From Cristatella mucedo (Eukaryota; Bryozoa; Phylactolaemata; Cristatellidae): a stretch of 64,000 nt of DNA. Made by a program: the position numbers and the translations under genes. The notes beneath the pieces were generated by a model. The model was given only the letters and a program-made list of their open reading frames with translations, had not been told where the DNA came from and ran no database searches. This document shows, piece by piece, positions 1 through 61,159 of this stretch (positions are counted from its first letter, which is position 1; each line of letters starts with the position of its first letter). The DNA lies in contig WPIO01000004.1 in NCBI GenBank assembly GCA_009760855.2, forward strand, positions 2,880,001 to 2,944,000, written 5' to 3'.

Positions 1-50149
<50,149 letters not shown>

Positions 50150-50172
<23 letters not shown>

Positions 50173-51450
50173 CCTGCGCGGTTGGGACGCTCTTTTCTAG
50201 CGGCAATTCGGTTTCTTTCAAGGGTCCGCGGCGCCTGCACACGCCATTCCGGAGTTCATCCGGGTGCGAGCGTTGCCTAGCTACCGAACGACCGCAAGGT
50301 CGGCTCGGGGCTCGGAGCCATTGCGGCCGCATCCTGTTTGCTGTGCCGGCTGCATCTTTAGTCAGCTTTAAAAATGCGCCAATGGTACTGCTTCTTTTTC
50401 CGGCGTCAAGAGCGGCAAAGATGAAGGCCTGCACCAAGCTAAATGGAGAACTAAGGTCGCCCACGTCGTACGTCACGTGCCGACCGAGGGGGGGAAGCTG
50501 CGCGCTGCACGTGCTCTCCACCGGCGCCTGGGCTACGCTGCGTCGGCCCTCCGGCCGGCAGCGCTTATTCAGTGACCGCATCCATCGGGTTTTTTCCTTC
50601 AGCGGAATGTCAAAGCTTATTCAATTAGTCAAGAGACGCCGACGGCCAAGGCGGCGAGGTGGCCGAGCATGCGCGCACCCGTATACGAACGATAACACTT
50701 ACCGTCGCCGGAAGGGGACGCCTGCTGCTGTACTTGGCGGCGCATTTTTTTGCGTGAAGAGCTAGAGCGCGAGAACGCAACTTCCGGCTCTTCCATTTCG
50801 ACGCTGTCGAACAAGGCGGTACGCGCGCGCGCGCGGCCGGTCGCGCTACCGCCGCGAGATGGGCGCAGAGGGAGGCGATGCGCAGCGTTAAAGAGCTCCT
50901 ATAAGTTGGGGGGGAGCAGGGATCGAATGTTGTACGTCTTCGTTGGCGTGCGGCACAGGCGGCATCGCGCTTCGTACTTGCGACCGAGAAAAGAGGCCGC
51001 CTAGGAATGCGGGAAGAGAGCCGTCGCTGACAGAAGGCGGCGGCGGCTGCCGCGGTGGTTTCTGAAACCGAAGACCTCTGCCGCAGCGCCAGCTCGCGCG
51101 GCGCTGCCAGTCGGCGAAGACGCGCCGCAAGCGCCGGAGCAGCTGGCGCCTCGAGGAGTCGCGGCCGACGAGTCGCGGCTGCATCGCTGGGCGCAGGTGC
51201 GCCGACGGTCGATCGCCGAGCGCGGCCGCAATCGAGAGCGCCCGTACGTCCACGCCCCGGCCCCCCCCCCCCCGCCGAAGGGTGGCGCGATCGTCGAAGC
51301 CCAGAGTGCAACTGGCTCTACTCTCTTGAAGAAATCTGGGTCTGCAATGCAGATGCTGCATTGCAGCGGCTCCGGCGGCGGCAGCAGCAGCAGCAGTTCG
51401 GGCGAAGTCTCGCGGAGACGCAGCTCGGCGTGAGCGGTAAACGAGACTCG
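50150..51450 (-). promoter_or_regulatory. GC/CpG-rich block, probable promoter and 5'UTR area of the dynein gene
   Basis: This block is visibly richer in G+C and CpG than the flanks and sits just upstream of the first dynein coding exons. It contains a strong minus-strand donor (ACG|GTAAGTG, 50,701-50,702). The ORF ending there starts with ATG at 50,814 (MFDSVEMEEPEVAFS...) but exits in phase 1, which does not fit either the 50,172 or the 49,973 exon directly. It may be a 5'UTR exon. Promoter function is inferred from composition and position only; no core promoter motif was identified. Confidence 0.4.
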
Positions 51451-51489
51451 CTTTATCTCTCTCAACGCCTACACATGCGAGAGCTCGAC

Positions 51490-51735
51490 GATCACGCAGC
51501 TTAGTCGTGCTTATGCGTGCTGACACTGTGCATGCTGCCACTAACCACATTTGCATGCTGACCCTGTGCATGTCACCCCTAACCAAGTTATTCATTTTGT
51601 TTGTTTTTCAAGCACGATCTTACTTACCATTTAATTGCATTTCCCTTTGCAGCAAATGTAAAGCGCCTAGAAAGAGATTGAGTTCTCTGAGGGCGCTTTA
51701 TCAAGTACATTGTTATTATTATTGTTATTATTAAG
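51490..51735 (+). mobile_element. LINE family A 3'UTR and tail
   Basis: GTGCATGCTGCCACTAACCA ... GCAAATGTAAAGCGCCTAG, stem-loop, GGGCGCTTTATCAAGTACAT, (TTA)n. The clearest example of the family 3' end. Confidence 0.82.
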
Positions 51736-51749
51736 TCGTGGAATATAAC

Positions 51750-52020
51750 ATGCATTATGTATCTCCTTCTGTAACTCCACAAAGTCATGAAGACTAATGT
51801 GGGTGGTATGCAGGTGAGTTTTGTATAGCGCACTCACAGTCTAAGCGGCTTTCGGTACGCATTCGGTAGCCAACAGACTTCGTCTCACGCAACAAAGAGA
51901 AAGTGGGAAGCACAGCAGAGTCAGGAGAGCAGTTGAGGTAGTGAGTAGCATTAGTGGCCTGACGCTGTGCTGCATGAATGGCTTTAACTATCAGCCACAG
52001 GTGAGGCATACACTTTTGTC
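51750..52020 (-). mobile_element. LINE family B 3' end
   Basis: Complement: coding tail (ATHYLNCSPDS), then CTACCGAATGCGTACCGAAA, GCGCTATACAAAACTCACCT and GTGGAGTTACAGAAGGAGAT. Same 3' end as the plus-strand LINE that follows. Confidence 0.7.
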
Positions 52021-52139
52021 ATGGCGCTGGGCTAATTACAACAGCAGAAGCAGCAGGATTACACGACACAGATCTAGTCAATTTCAAAGGTTTCCTTCGA
52101 GACCACACCCGGACGCTTCAAATAGCCAGAGCTTGTTTT

Positions 52140-54040
52140 TTCACTCGAAAGCTGAAGTCCTGCCAGTCAGACCCAAAACAAATTTATAAGATGGTAAACA
52201 ATTTACTGGCCAATGCTGAGAGGTCTGACTCGCCAGAAATTTACGAAAAGTGTTCAGCCTTCTTTCCTGAAGAAATCGTGCACATTCGTGCTTCCATGAA
52301 GCTCCCTCCGACTAAAGCAATTGCGGAATTACAACATATGATCTTCCTTAAAAGATTTTCTGAGGTTTTGGCGTGCGATGTGGCTACCTTAATAAGGTCT
52401 AGTAAAAAAGAGCTCGTCTCCTGAAGTCCCTTTACCATAATCGCTGTGTTTCTAACTGGAAGGTCAACTTGGCCCAGCCACAGCTGGAATTTGAAATGCT
52501 TCTTTGGAAAAAGGGAAAGAACGTAAGTCCTCCAATTCGGCAATCGTCGGACCGATACTTTAAAAGCCAAGATTAGACGCAGAGGTTCTTGCAAACTATC
52601 GCCCAGTTTTTCTTCTTTTTCGTCAAAGATTCTTGAAGAAATTGTCGCTGCGCAGCTGGCAGGACACACGGAAAAGAAACAAAAAGTCAGAAAAATTTCA
52701 AGCTGCAGCACTCCACTGAAACTGCTCTCCTCCACGTTACCAACGACACCCTTCCTAGCGCTGCTAGATCTGTTATCTGCCTTCGGCGCCAGTGATCACG
52801 ATGTCCTACTTGAACGACTGAGAACAACAATCGGTCTGGCAGACGAGGCACTGGCGCGGTTTACTTCATAGATGTCAGATCGTGTTTCATCTGTGCCGTG
52901 TGGGGTCAAGTCTTATCCACCGGACCAGTTACCTGAGGAGTCCCTCGAGGGTCCGTCCTCGGTCCGTTGCTGTTCTCCGTTTATATTCAACCTCTAGGAA
53001 ACGTTATTCGGGCCCATGGACTAAGATATCGCTTTTATGCTGACAATAGTCAGCTGTATTTGTCATTTGAACCGTTGGAATCTGCTGCAGCAACTAATAA
53101 ACTGAGTGCTTGCCTTGCCGACATTCGATCCTGGATGTTGGAAAATTTCTTGAACCTAAGCATGTGGTTCGATTAGACGGCTTTGCTATTCTAATTGGTG
53201 ATGCTGTTGTGCGACCATCACCGCTGCTCGGAATTATGGCGTCGTCTTCGACAAATGCGTAAATTTTAAAAGCTTCGTTCAGGAGACTGCTCCTACAGCT
53301 AGCCATTACGTCCGATTCATATATAAAATTAGGAGCTGTCTTCCATGGTGGCTTGCAAGAAATTAACTAGCTCCTTAGTTCTGTCTCGGCGAGATTATTG
53401 TAATCCCTTTTGGCTGGGCTACCGAAGAAAGCGACTAGGCCACTGCAGCTGGTGATGAATATGGCTGCATTACTAGTTTGCTAATCCCAGAGGCAGGAGA
53501 CGTTTGACCACTTGGCGTCTCTTTTGCTAAAAGGGCTATGGTGGCTGCCGGTTGATCAGCAGGTACTGAGCAAAGTTCTTACGCTGACCCACAAGGTCCG
53601 CCACAGCTTGGCTCCTCCAAACCTAGCGGAACTGCTGCACCAGTTTCAGCCTCTCATATGCATAGGTCCTGTATGGACAATAAATCAGCTGTTACATTCC
53701 TCCGCTTGAAGACCGTTGGCAACAGAAGCTTGAGCTCTGCAGGTCCTAGACTGCGGAACTCACTTCCACGATTCTGTCGCAACGACAGCTATTCTCCTGC
53801 TGCAGACTCATCCCTTTCAGCGATCTTGAGCTGCTACTTCCACGTTACTCACTACTTCAACTGCTCTCCTGACTGCTAAACTTACTACTCTCTCTTCGTT
53901 CCGTGAGATAAAGTCTGTTGGCTACCGAATGTGTACCGAAAGCCGCTGAGGCTGTGAGTTCGCTAAACAAAACTCTCCTGCCGAACGCCCACATTGTCTT
54001 TGCGGCTGTGCGGAGTTACAGGCGGAGATACATAATTTAG
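52140..54040 (+). pseudogene. LINE family B, decayed reverse transcriptase (CR1-like)
   Basis: Non-LTR retrotransposon remnant with frameshifts and stops. In order: an N-terminal part of the RT region (ASMKLPPTKAIAELQHMIF), GVPRGSVLGPLLFSVYIQPL at 52,938-52,997, RFYADNSQLYLSF around 53,030-53,070, a thumb-like LWWLPVDQQVLSKVLTL at 53,530, GPRLRNSLPRF at 53,740 and the 3'UTR to 54,040. The catalytic YADD is YADN, which together with the stops means it is inactive. It lies between the two host genes. Confidence 0.85.
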
Positions 54041-54269
54041 CTCTTCGTAAGGCCTAAACGTTTGATTACGATATCCGGTTATCGACTTTAACATTCCAAA
54101 AACCACCGAATCAGTACTGCAGACGCTCAGCGGTTGAAACAGAAAGCACACGCTTTCGCTCGCTGTCCTTACGTTCTACCGGATCACCGAGAAATTAAAA
54201 AGCTCTCTAGTGGCTCTCTCTGGTTCAAATAACAAGTAATTGCTCAGAGTAATAAAGAGCTTCGCTGAT

Positions 54270-54415
54270 TTCACAGCATAATTTATAAAGCGGCAAAAGA
54301 ACCCTTGCGGCTATCGTCACCGCTGGCCAGCAGTGATAGAGACTTGCCCACTGCACGACTCAAACCCACAACCTGGGTCGTAAAGAATGAGCACTTTACC
54401 TCCTGAGCTAAGATC
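54270..54415 (-). mobile_element. SINE-A copy
   Basis: Complement: GCTCAGGAGGTAAAGTGCTC (A-box region), CGACCCAGGTTGTGGGTTTG (B-box region), GTGGGCAAGTCTC and the GCGGTGACGATAGCCGCAAG body. Confidence 0.65.
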
Positions 54416-54483
54416 CAGGGACAAAAAGATAGATTGTTAAGATTTCTAGACGCAATAGGTGCTCAGGCAGCCACGGTATAGGT

Positions 54484-55100
54484 AGCCTTACTAATAATAA
54501 TAGTAATAATACATTTCTATAGCGCCCTTAGAGAACTTCTCGTCTGTGCTCGCGGCATTTTGCTGTCAGCCGATGCAATCTTGTCATTGAATACTACAAA
54601 CTAAAAAAGAGATCATGCTTCTAAATGTCTCTTTCTAAATGCTCTCTTTCTAACGTCTCTTTCTAGATGCTTTACAAGTCTTGTGAAGAAAGCATCATCG
54701 AATGCTTGGCGATACAATCAGCATGTCAAGTAGTATAACATGGTTATAAGTATCCTGCACAGTGCCAGCATGTAAATATAGTAAGTGGCAGCATGATCAA
54801 GGTCAGCACGCATAGGCTCATAAAGGAAAGGTCACATGGCCGCGCCAGTGCTGTGAGAAACAAGTGAGTTTTTTAGCTCACTTTTAAATTTCGTCAAGGC
54901 AGGAGATGTCTGGACTTCAGTCTGGAGTGAGTTCCAGGCCTTGGGATCATAATAACGGAAGGTGTAGACTTCAAAGGATTTGAAGTTAGTTCGAGGCTAA
55001 GTATGCATTTTCAGTCACAAAAGCGATGGTATGATGATGCCTAGGCTGGTTCGGGAGTAGTTCCGATAGTTGGTCTGAAGAGTCTGGTTCAGATAGGTGA
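54484..55100 (-). mobile_element. LINE family A 3' end, degenerate
   Basis: (ATT)n and stem-loop at the left edge (54,484-54,540), a 3'UTR with CAGCATG/CAGCACGCA motifs, then the non-coding remains of the WNSLP region (GGAGTGAGTTCCAGGCCTTG on plus). An insertion of about 110 bases interrupts the tail. Confidence 0.6.
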
Positions 55101-55144
55101 TCTGTCAGTAATAAAGAAACCTAAAAAGTGAGTGCCAGCTCCTT

Positions 55145-55228
55145 GAAGTCAATACGCTGTTAAGTGACTAAAATAAGATTGAGTTATCTGAGGCGCCGTA
55201 GCAAATGTATTATTATTATTATTATTAC
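55145..55228 (+). mobile_element. LINE A type solo tail
   Basis: TAAGATTGAGTTATCTGAGG, CGCCGTAGCAAATG and (TTA)n. Only the 3' terminus remains. Confidence 0.6.
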
Positions 55229-56133
55229 GCTACTTGATATGTAGCCAGTGCACGTCTATGAGGATTTTTTATCGCTCTCTCTCCTCTCTTTTTTATCTCT
55301 CGCCTCCATCTCTACGTCTGTCTGTTTCTACCATAGATTGCCTCTCTTTCCCACTTTGACGCTGTTAAGCTGTCCCTCTTATGTGCGCGGCACGCCGACA
55401 GACGCTCTGCGATATATATATTGGTTGAAGGCCTCACCAAATAAGATTTCGGTGGAAGCCAAAGTTATATGAAAATAAATAAAGCCTACTCTGAATGTGC
55501 GAGTCACCAAAATTTAAGCAGTCGCACACAGAGCTATCTCGCATGGTTCAGCGACTCGGCGGTACCCAGCAGCACCTGAAAAGTTGTGCAGGCTCGAACT
55601 CTTGAGGCATGTAGAAGCACGATCTCTTTTTTAATAAGCAGTATGCAATGACAAGATTGCATCGGCTGACAGCAAAATGCCGCGAGCACAGACCTGCACA
55701 ATGGTCCAAGGATTTAGGGCACGCCCCAATCGCATCAAATCTACCGAACCCAGTCGAGCCAATTGCTCGGAGGTGGAGACCCAGGAACAATGATCGCTGG
55801 CTGTAACGGCACATGAGAAGCCAGTAGGCCTTCTTGAGACATTTCGCCACTGCACGGGGTCCGGTACTGCATTCGGGCCTGGGTACGCCGACCTGTCAGG
55901 CCACTCCCCCTGCAGCCGGGTCCTCGCGGACTGCGTTACGGGGAATCACGTCCGCTCCTGTGAACGCCACCTATCGTGCGTTTTGCGTGTTCCGCTACAA
56001 GGCTACCCATGGCGGCCTTCTGTCTCGGTCGAGCGGCTGGAGGTAAACGGCGACGCGAATAGCGCCGAGACGCTCTTGCGAGCTACTGTACGGCGGGCGC
56101 TGTTTAAATAGCACCGGCGAGTCAGTATTGGGA

Positions 56134-56200
56134 ATGGCGGCGACGCGGACGCCGACCTGCTTCCGAAGCATTGGCTGCTGGTCTTTGGCGGCGCGCTTGC
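56134..56200 (+). CDS. SDHD: SDHD exon 1 (candidate)
   Basis: ATG opens MAATRTPTCFRSIGCWSLAA RL and ends in phase 1 at TTGC|GTAAGC. It is basic and hydroxylated like a mitochondrial presequence. An alternative first exon at 56,009-56,042 (MAAFCLGRAAG, donor GTAAAC) has the same phase. I prefer this one for its better donor and its Arg content. Confidence 0.45.
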
Positions 56201-56815
56201 GTAAGCGCTCTTGCTGCTCGATAGCGCCCGCGTCGCGACGCTGTCGCCCCCCCCGTCCTATCGCAGACGGGAATTGCCGACTGGCTCTTGCGGGACATGT
56301 GGAACTTTCGACGCTTTGATAGCAACAGTAATACTAAGACATAGGCATAGAAATTAGATTGTTTTTCAGATTGTTCTTCCAAGGAAATTAGATTGTTTTC
56401 GAGGCTTTTCATTTAATATGTCGCTGAGCCGTTTAGCGTCCGACGCCTTGCGCGTGTCTGTCTGCTTTCGCAATGTGCAGTGCTGGCTGCATGAACGCTG
56501 GCCGCCGTTGGCCTTTGGGAGGCTGCGTGCGGACCGCAGCTTGACAGTGGTGCGAGAGAGTCGCCTTTGTAGAGTTCGCGATGCGCTTGCTTCGTCTTTG
56601 CAGCGGCCTTCAGCAGTCGACTAGCGCTCGGCAGCAGCCTGGGCGCCAAAGCCATCAGGCCGGCGGTGGCGACGTCTATCGCTCTGCGACCTCTCGACGG
56701 CCGAAGAAGCGTGGAGCAGGCCGCCTTTGCCAACTCTGCTGCTGCCAGTACGTGCGGTTCTAGGTGGCTCGTCGAAGGGTTTGATATAACTGCTGCCCGA
56801 GAGAGAGAGACAGAC

Positions 56816-56898
<83 letters not shown>

Positions 56899-56947
56899 GG
56901 CAGGCAGACAGGCAGGCAGACAGACACAGAGAGACAGACAGACAGAC

Positions 56948-57034
<87 letters not shown>

Positions 57035-59116
57035 ATGAGAGAGAGAGAGAGAGAGAGAGGCAGGCAGACAGGAGAAGAGACAGGAGAAAGGAGGCAAAAC
57101 CTGTGCTAGAACCCGAGCCCCGAGCCGATCGAATTTCTGTCGATCGCTCGAATCGCTCTCAACTCTGCAACTGCCCGAGGGGCCTCGAACGAGCTGACAG
57201 TTTCGAGGCCAAGTGGCATCGTGGCAACGTGTGTGATGGAGCCGGACCGGCTAGAATCGTGGCTGTCCGGGAGCCCGGATACATTATCCATCGTTTGCCT
57301 CCTATTGCAGACAGCAAGGTGGCATGCCGGTGTGACAATGGCTGAGGGAGTAAATCGGCTCCGAGCGCACGTTCGAACCGCCGGTGGCCGGTCACCGGTG
57401 TGGCACGCTTGTTGGCAATCGTAGCGCTGCTGTACCGCTCGACCTCTGGGCGGCCGATCCATACTGGCCCGTGGCTGCTGGTCCTAGCCTTGACCTCCCG
57501 CTCATCTGATTATCAGCTAGTACCTGCAGTGGAGGGTGTTAGCACGACGAATGAGATCCTGCTGCAACTTCCTGGATTTTGCTGAGACTTTGTTATATGC
57601 CCCTGAGTCGTAGCTCAGGATGTAAGGTACTCGCTCTTCACGACCCAGGTCTCGAGTTCGAGTCTTGCACTGGGCAATCCTTATTGCCTGCTGCAAGCGG
57701 TGGTAACAGCCGTGCCATACAAATGAGCCTGTTAAATCGTCTATTTACTTTTCTATGTGCTTAGTCCTCCTTCCAAGCCGTGCGATCTTGGCTGTCTCCT
57801 CCCCCCCACTGATACTTGGTCTCCCTCCTCACTCAACAACACCACAGCCATCACTGCCATCACCATCACCATGTGTGAGCTGGAAGCTCACACATGGTGA
57901 TGGTGATGGCTGTGGTTAAGCAGCTCACAGACCTCGAAGTGGATGTATCATGCACAATTGAAAGGTGCCTACCTTACGTCAGCCTCTTCGTGTCGGGTGC
58001 TGCAAGATGCCATTTTTAATTTGTGCCAGCTGTGGAGGTGGACAGCTTGGATGTGCAACATCCTGGCCTTCGGTCTAGTCTTGAGTTGAGTAGCCGTGTC
58101 TGAAGATACCGACGTACCAGTGCACCGTACTACTCTCCAGTACTACTTTGCCAGTGCCATTTGGTGCCTTTAGGGCGCTATTAAAGGAGGGGAAGTTGTG
58201 TGCCTGAACACCTCTGTCAGTGAGGGTGGTCAGAGAGCGGTCAGTCAGAGGGAGGCAGAGACTATCGAGACACCCAGAGACAGTGGCGCCGACGTGCAGA
58301 TGATGTGGACAGACAAGAGCGTGGGACTGAGGAGGAGAGAACGAAGTGTGAGGAAGAAGAGAGAGGAGCCGCAGCAGAGATTAAATAGAGACCGGGAAAG
58401 AATCGCATCGCTGTTTCTCCTCGCGTGTCTTTACAGAGGGAAAATCCACCGATCATCGCACTCTGTGGAAGACGGAGCGAGCTGTCGCCGTTGGTTTGCT
58501 GGCTGCATTTCCTGTCGCTTACTTCTATCCATCACCGGCCGTCGAGTTCGTGCTGACCACCGCCGTTGTACTGCACGCCCACTGGTAGGCGCGATCAGCG
58601 CTGCCTGCGCTGCTCAACGCTGCCGCCGCCGTGCATGCTCGCCTCGATGCGAAACCCCTTCTCCTTCCTTGCCCGCCCTCCATCTTTCGACCCGGCACCG
58701 AAACGCGGCTGCACCGTCGGTGGAGCCGCGCTTCGTCGCCGGTCTTTTTAAAACAAAGTGTCGGTGCAGCCGCGACCTGTGGGCGGCTCATGCTCTCGCC
58801 CTGTGCTCGATCATCCAATCCGCTGCGCGAACGAGCCAGCGGCTCCGCTGCCACCACTGCGGCGGTGGCCTCCTATCCGGTCTGTGCACTGGGCTCTGCT
58901 CTCTCGCCGCTCGCTCGCAGGGGCCTCGCCGGAGTGTTCGCCGACTATGTGCACGGCTACCCATCGGCAAGCGGCGATCGGCGTTACCCGTGGCTGCAGC
59001 CATCGGGGCAAATGCTCCTCTACGCACTGTCCATCGCCGCCTTCGCCGGCCTGCTCCACTTCAACTACAACGACGTCGGCCTCCTGAAGGCCATATCGAT
59101 GGTCTGGAAGCTGTAG
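56134..59116 (+). CDS. SDHD: Succinate dehydrogenase membrane anchor, small subunit (CybS), four exons
   Basis: Mitochondrial inner-membrane anchor of complex II; with SDHC it holds heme b and the ubiquinone site. The joined exons give about 184 residues (human SDHD has 159), with an N-terminal presequence rich in Arg, Ser and Ala. Three hydrophobic helices are visible: VAVGLLAAFPVAYFYP, VEFVLTTAVVLHAHWG and the C-terminal helix ending in FNYNDVGLLKAISMVWKL. Family hallmarks are LH.HWG (heme-ligand region), ADYVHG (Asp-Tyr near the quinone site) and the terminal FNY-DVG...WKL. Intron phases 1, 1 and 2 match human SDHD. It is transcribed away from the dynein gene. Exons 2 and 3 are not apparent in a single-frame reading and were found by phase and splice sites. 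Confidence 0.9.
56604..56747 (+). CDS. SDHD: SDHD exon 2
   Basis: Acceptor CTTTGCAG after a pyrimidine-rich stretch, donor CCA|GTACGT. AFSSRLALGSSLGAKAIRPA ... ANSAAA. It enters with two bases and leaves with one, exactly the phases of human exon 2. It encodes the end of the presequence and the start of the mature protein. Confidence 0.75.
56803..57075. repeat. (GACA)n/(GA)n microsatellite
   Basis: GACA and GA repeats in SDHD intron 2, about 55 bases past the exon 2 donor. Creates spurious frames on both strands. Confidence 0.96.
57600..57745 (+). mobile_element. SINE-A copy in SDHD intron 2
   Basis: GAGTCGTAGCTCAGGATGTA (A-box region), GTCTCGAGTTCGAGTCTTG (B-box region), CACTGGGCAATCC, GCAAGCGGTGGTAACAGCCG and GAGCCTGTTAAATCGTC. 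Confidence 0.7.
57841..57916. repeat. Long perfect inverted repeat (hairpin), SDHD intron 2
   Basis: Arms 57,857-57,881 and 57,885-57,909 are exact reverse complements over 25 bases, with the 3-base loop GGA. The stem can extend with 57,841-57,847 against 57,910-57,916 after a 9-base bulge. Arms carry a CCATCA triplet pattern. Confidence 0.95.
58437..58584 (+). CDS. SDHD: SDHD exon 3 (helices I and II)
   Basis: Acceptor TTTACAG, donor CACTG|GTAGGC. KGKSTDHRTLWKTERAVAVG ... VEFVLTTAVVLHAHW. The length of 148 compares with 145 in human. It contains LHAHW, the heme-ligand region of CybS. Confidence 0.92.
58921..59116 (+). CDS. SDHD: SDHD exon 4 (helix III and C-terminus)
   Basis: Acceptor CTCGCAG. 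GLAGVFADYVHGYPSASGD ... FNYNDVGLLKAISMVWKL then TAG. It has a few more residues than human between YVHG and the last helix. Confidence 0.95.
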
Positions 59117-59481
59117 ATCATCAGGCTTCGAGCACCGAGCTAAGCCGGCTGTGCAGGCAAGCCATAACTTGCCTGAACGTGAGAGCGAGTGAGAGAGAGA
59201 GAGCGAGCTTGCTGGCATGCACAGGCACCACCTGTGGTCGCTGCTGGCACTGCTTCGTCGGCCGCTGCTGTGTGCCTCGGCTGCCTTTTGCTTCATGACG
59301 TTTGCTCGTGGTTCGGCGGCACTGCAGCAGCAGCATCAGCAGAGAGCGGCGGCAGCAGCATGCCTGCAGTTGCTGTCGGATGTTGTCGGCGCCCCTGTCT
59401 GTGCTGCAGCTTCTGGGCGAAGCTGCTACCGAGCTGAAGCAAGCTCTCGCTGCTGCTATTGTTTCGTGCTTGGTGTTAGTC

Positions 59482-59714
59482 ATTAAATTACAGCAGCTGC
59501 CTCCTGATTTTTGTGCTCAGTGAAAGGCAGCACAGCGAGCTGGCAAATGGATCGAGTGCCTGGTGCGCCAACATGCAATGGCTCGATTTGCGCGTTTGAT
59601 GCACTTCTGCTTTCTTCCGACTCTGGCCCCCCCATTTCGGTCCATCAGCTGCACACTCGTGTAGGTCATACATCATGCAGGGAGCGAACCACTGTATTAT
59701 GTGCACAAAATAAA
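59482..59714 (+). terminator. Candidate poly(A) signals of SDHD
   Basis: ATTAAA at 59,482-59,487 and AATAAA at 59,709-59,714 are the first such hexamers noticed downstream of the stop codon, giving a 3'UTR of about 370 or 600 bases. Assigned from hexamer match and position only. Confidence 0.35.
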
Positions 59715-59984
59715 TGGCAGGAAGGAGCCAAATACTGTGAAAACATCTGCGCCAGATAATTGCAGTCGTGTAGCAATGAGCCAAAGAACAATTTCCGGCC
59801 AGAGGAACACTTTCAGAATAGGTCTGCCATAGCCGCTCAAAAAGTCGCAATCGCTAGAGAAAAATGGAGCTGTAGCATGTTGTTACAAAGCAACATAAAA
59901 CTGCATCCTCTGGCTGTCGCTGTCAATGTATATTTGGTAATAAGATAAATTTGAACTTCCGACAACATTTAAACAATAACGTAC

Positions 59985-60120
59985 ATGATTAATTTGTATA
60001 GCATCCTAAGAGAAGTTAATCTCTATTCAGGCGCTTCACATGTGCCTCAGTGCTCGAGCCCACGACCTCGGCCAGACCTTGGTCGGGGCGAGCTCCTTAA
60101 CCACTGTGCCAAAGCTCGGA
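59985..60120 (-). mobile_element. SINE-B: tRNA head joined to LINE A type tail
   Basis: Complement: GGCACAGTGGTTAAGGAGCT (A box), GGTCGTGGGCTCGAGC (B box), then GAAGCGCCTGAATAGAGATT and AACTTCTCTTAGGATGCTAT. Best copy of the family together with 33,060. Confidence 0.75.
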
Positions 60121-60121
60121 T

Positions 60122-61150
60122 TAGGATAATAATAATAATAATAATAACAATGTATTTGATAAAGCACCCTCAGAGCAATCAGCCCTTCTAGGTGCTTTAA
60201 AATTGCCACAAAGTAAGCACGATCGAATGGTGAGAGGTAGCATGCTCAATAAACAACAACAATAACATGGTTAGGGGTGACATGCAAAGGGTCAGCATGC
60301 AAGTGTGTTTAGTGGCAGCATGCAACAGTGTCAGCACACATAAAGAACGAATTGCAGGTAACCACCAAATGCTGTCATAAATAAATGTGTTCTTAGTTTC
60401 TTTTTAAATGTCGACAAGTCAGGAGATGTCGTGACTCAGGTAGGGAGTGAGTTCCAGGCTTTGGGAGCATATGAACTAAAGGCACGGTATCTAAAGGATT
60501 TGAGGTTTGTGCGAGGTATCGTAAAACAGTTAAATTCCAAAAAGCGGGTGGTACTATGCTTAGCCTGGCGGGGACTAGATCTGATAGGAAGGCTGGAGCC
60601 AAAAAATGAAAGGACCTGAAAAGGAGTGACAAGACGTTGAAGGCGATGCTTTGCTTGACTGGGAGCCAGCGTAGGTCAGCGAGGAGCGGTGTGATGTGAC
60701 AACTGCCCTCTGCAACAGACAAGCATAGCTGCAGAGTTTTTCACCAGCTGTTAGCGCCTGAGTGTACTAGCCAGTAGGTCAGCAAGCAGCGAGCTACAGA
60801 AGTCGAGACGGGATGTCACAAATGCACGGACCAACTTAGATGTGGTATCCCTGGCTAAAGCCCGAATTTTAGCCATGTTGTGTAGCTGATAGTAGGCAGA
60901 CTTGACTGTGGAGCTGATGTGGTCGTCTAATGAAAGGTCACTTTGGAACAGGACACCTAGATTTCATGCACATTCAACAGGATATAAGCTGGCAGAGCTG
61001 ATTTTAAGCGTCAGCCTTTCCAATTTCCGAATCACACTTGGTTTGCCCATAACTAATAAGTTATTTTTATCATCGTTTAGTTTTAGAAAATTTGCTGCCA
61101 TCCATGCGAGGATATCATCAATAAATGCAAGTGACTTGAGAGAATTCGAG
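60122..61150 (-). pseudogene. LINE family A 3' half (reverse transcriptase remnant)
   Basis: Minus strand, right to left: DDILAWMAANFLKLNDDKN near 61,100, a broken palm/thumb stretch, HITPLLADLRWLPVKQSIAF at about 60,690, a broken WNSLP region at about 60,450, 3'UTR, stem-loop, and (ATT)n at about 60,125-60,150. Frameshifts and stops show it is dead. It is the most complete family A copy in the window. Confidence 0.8.
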
Positions 61151-61159
61151 GTGCTCGAA

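Noticed and set aside
50625-51595. Long Arg/Ala-rich minus-strand frames
   Set aside because: GC-rich sequence keeps several frames open at once; composition, not conservation, explains them.
58198-59298. 366-codon open frame on the plus strand
   Set aside because: It overlaps SDHD exons 3 and 4 in the wrong frame, shows no family resemblance, and is explained by local GC richness.
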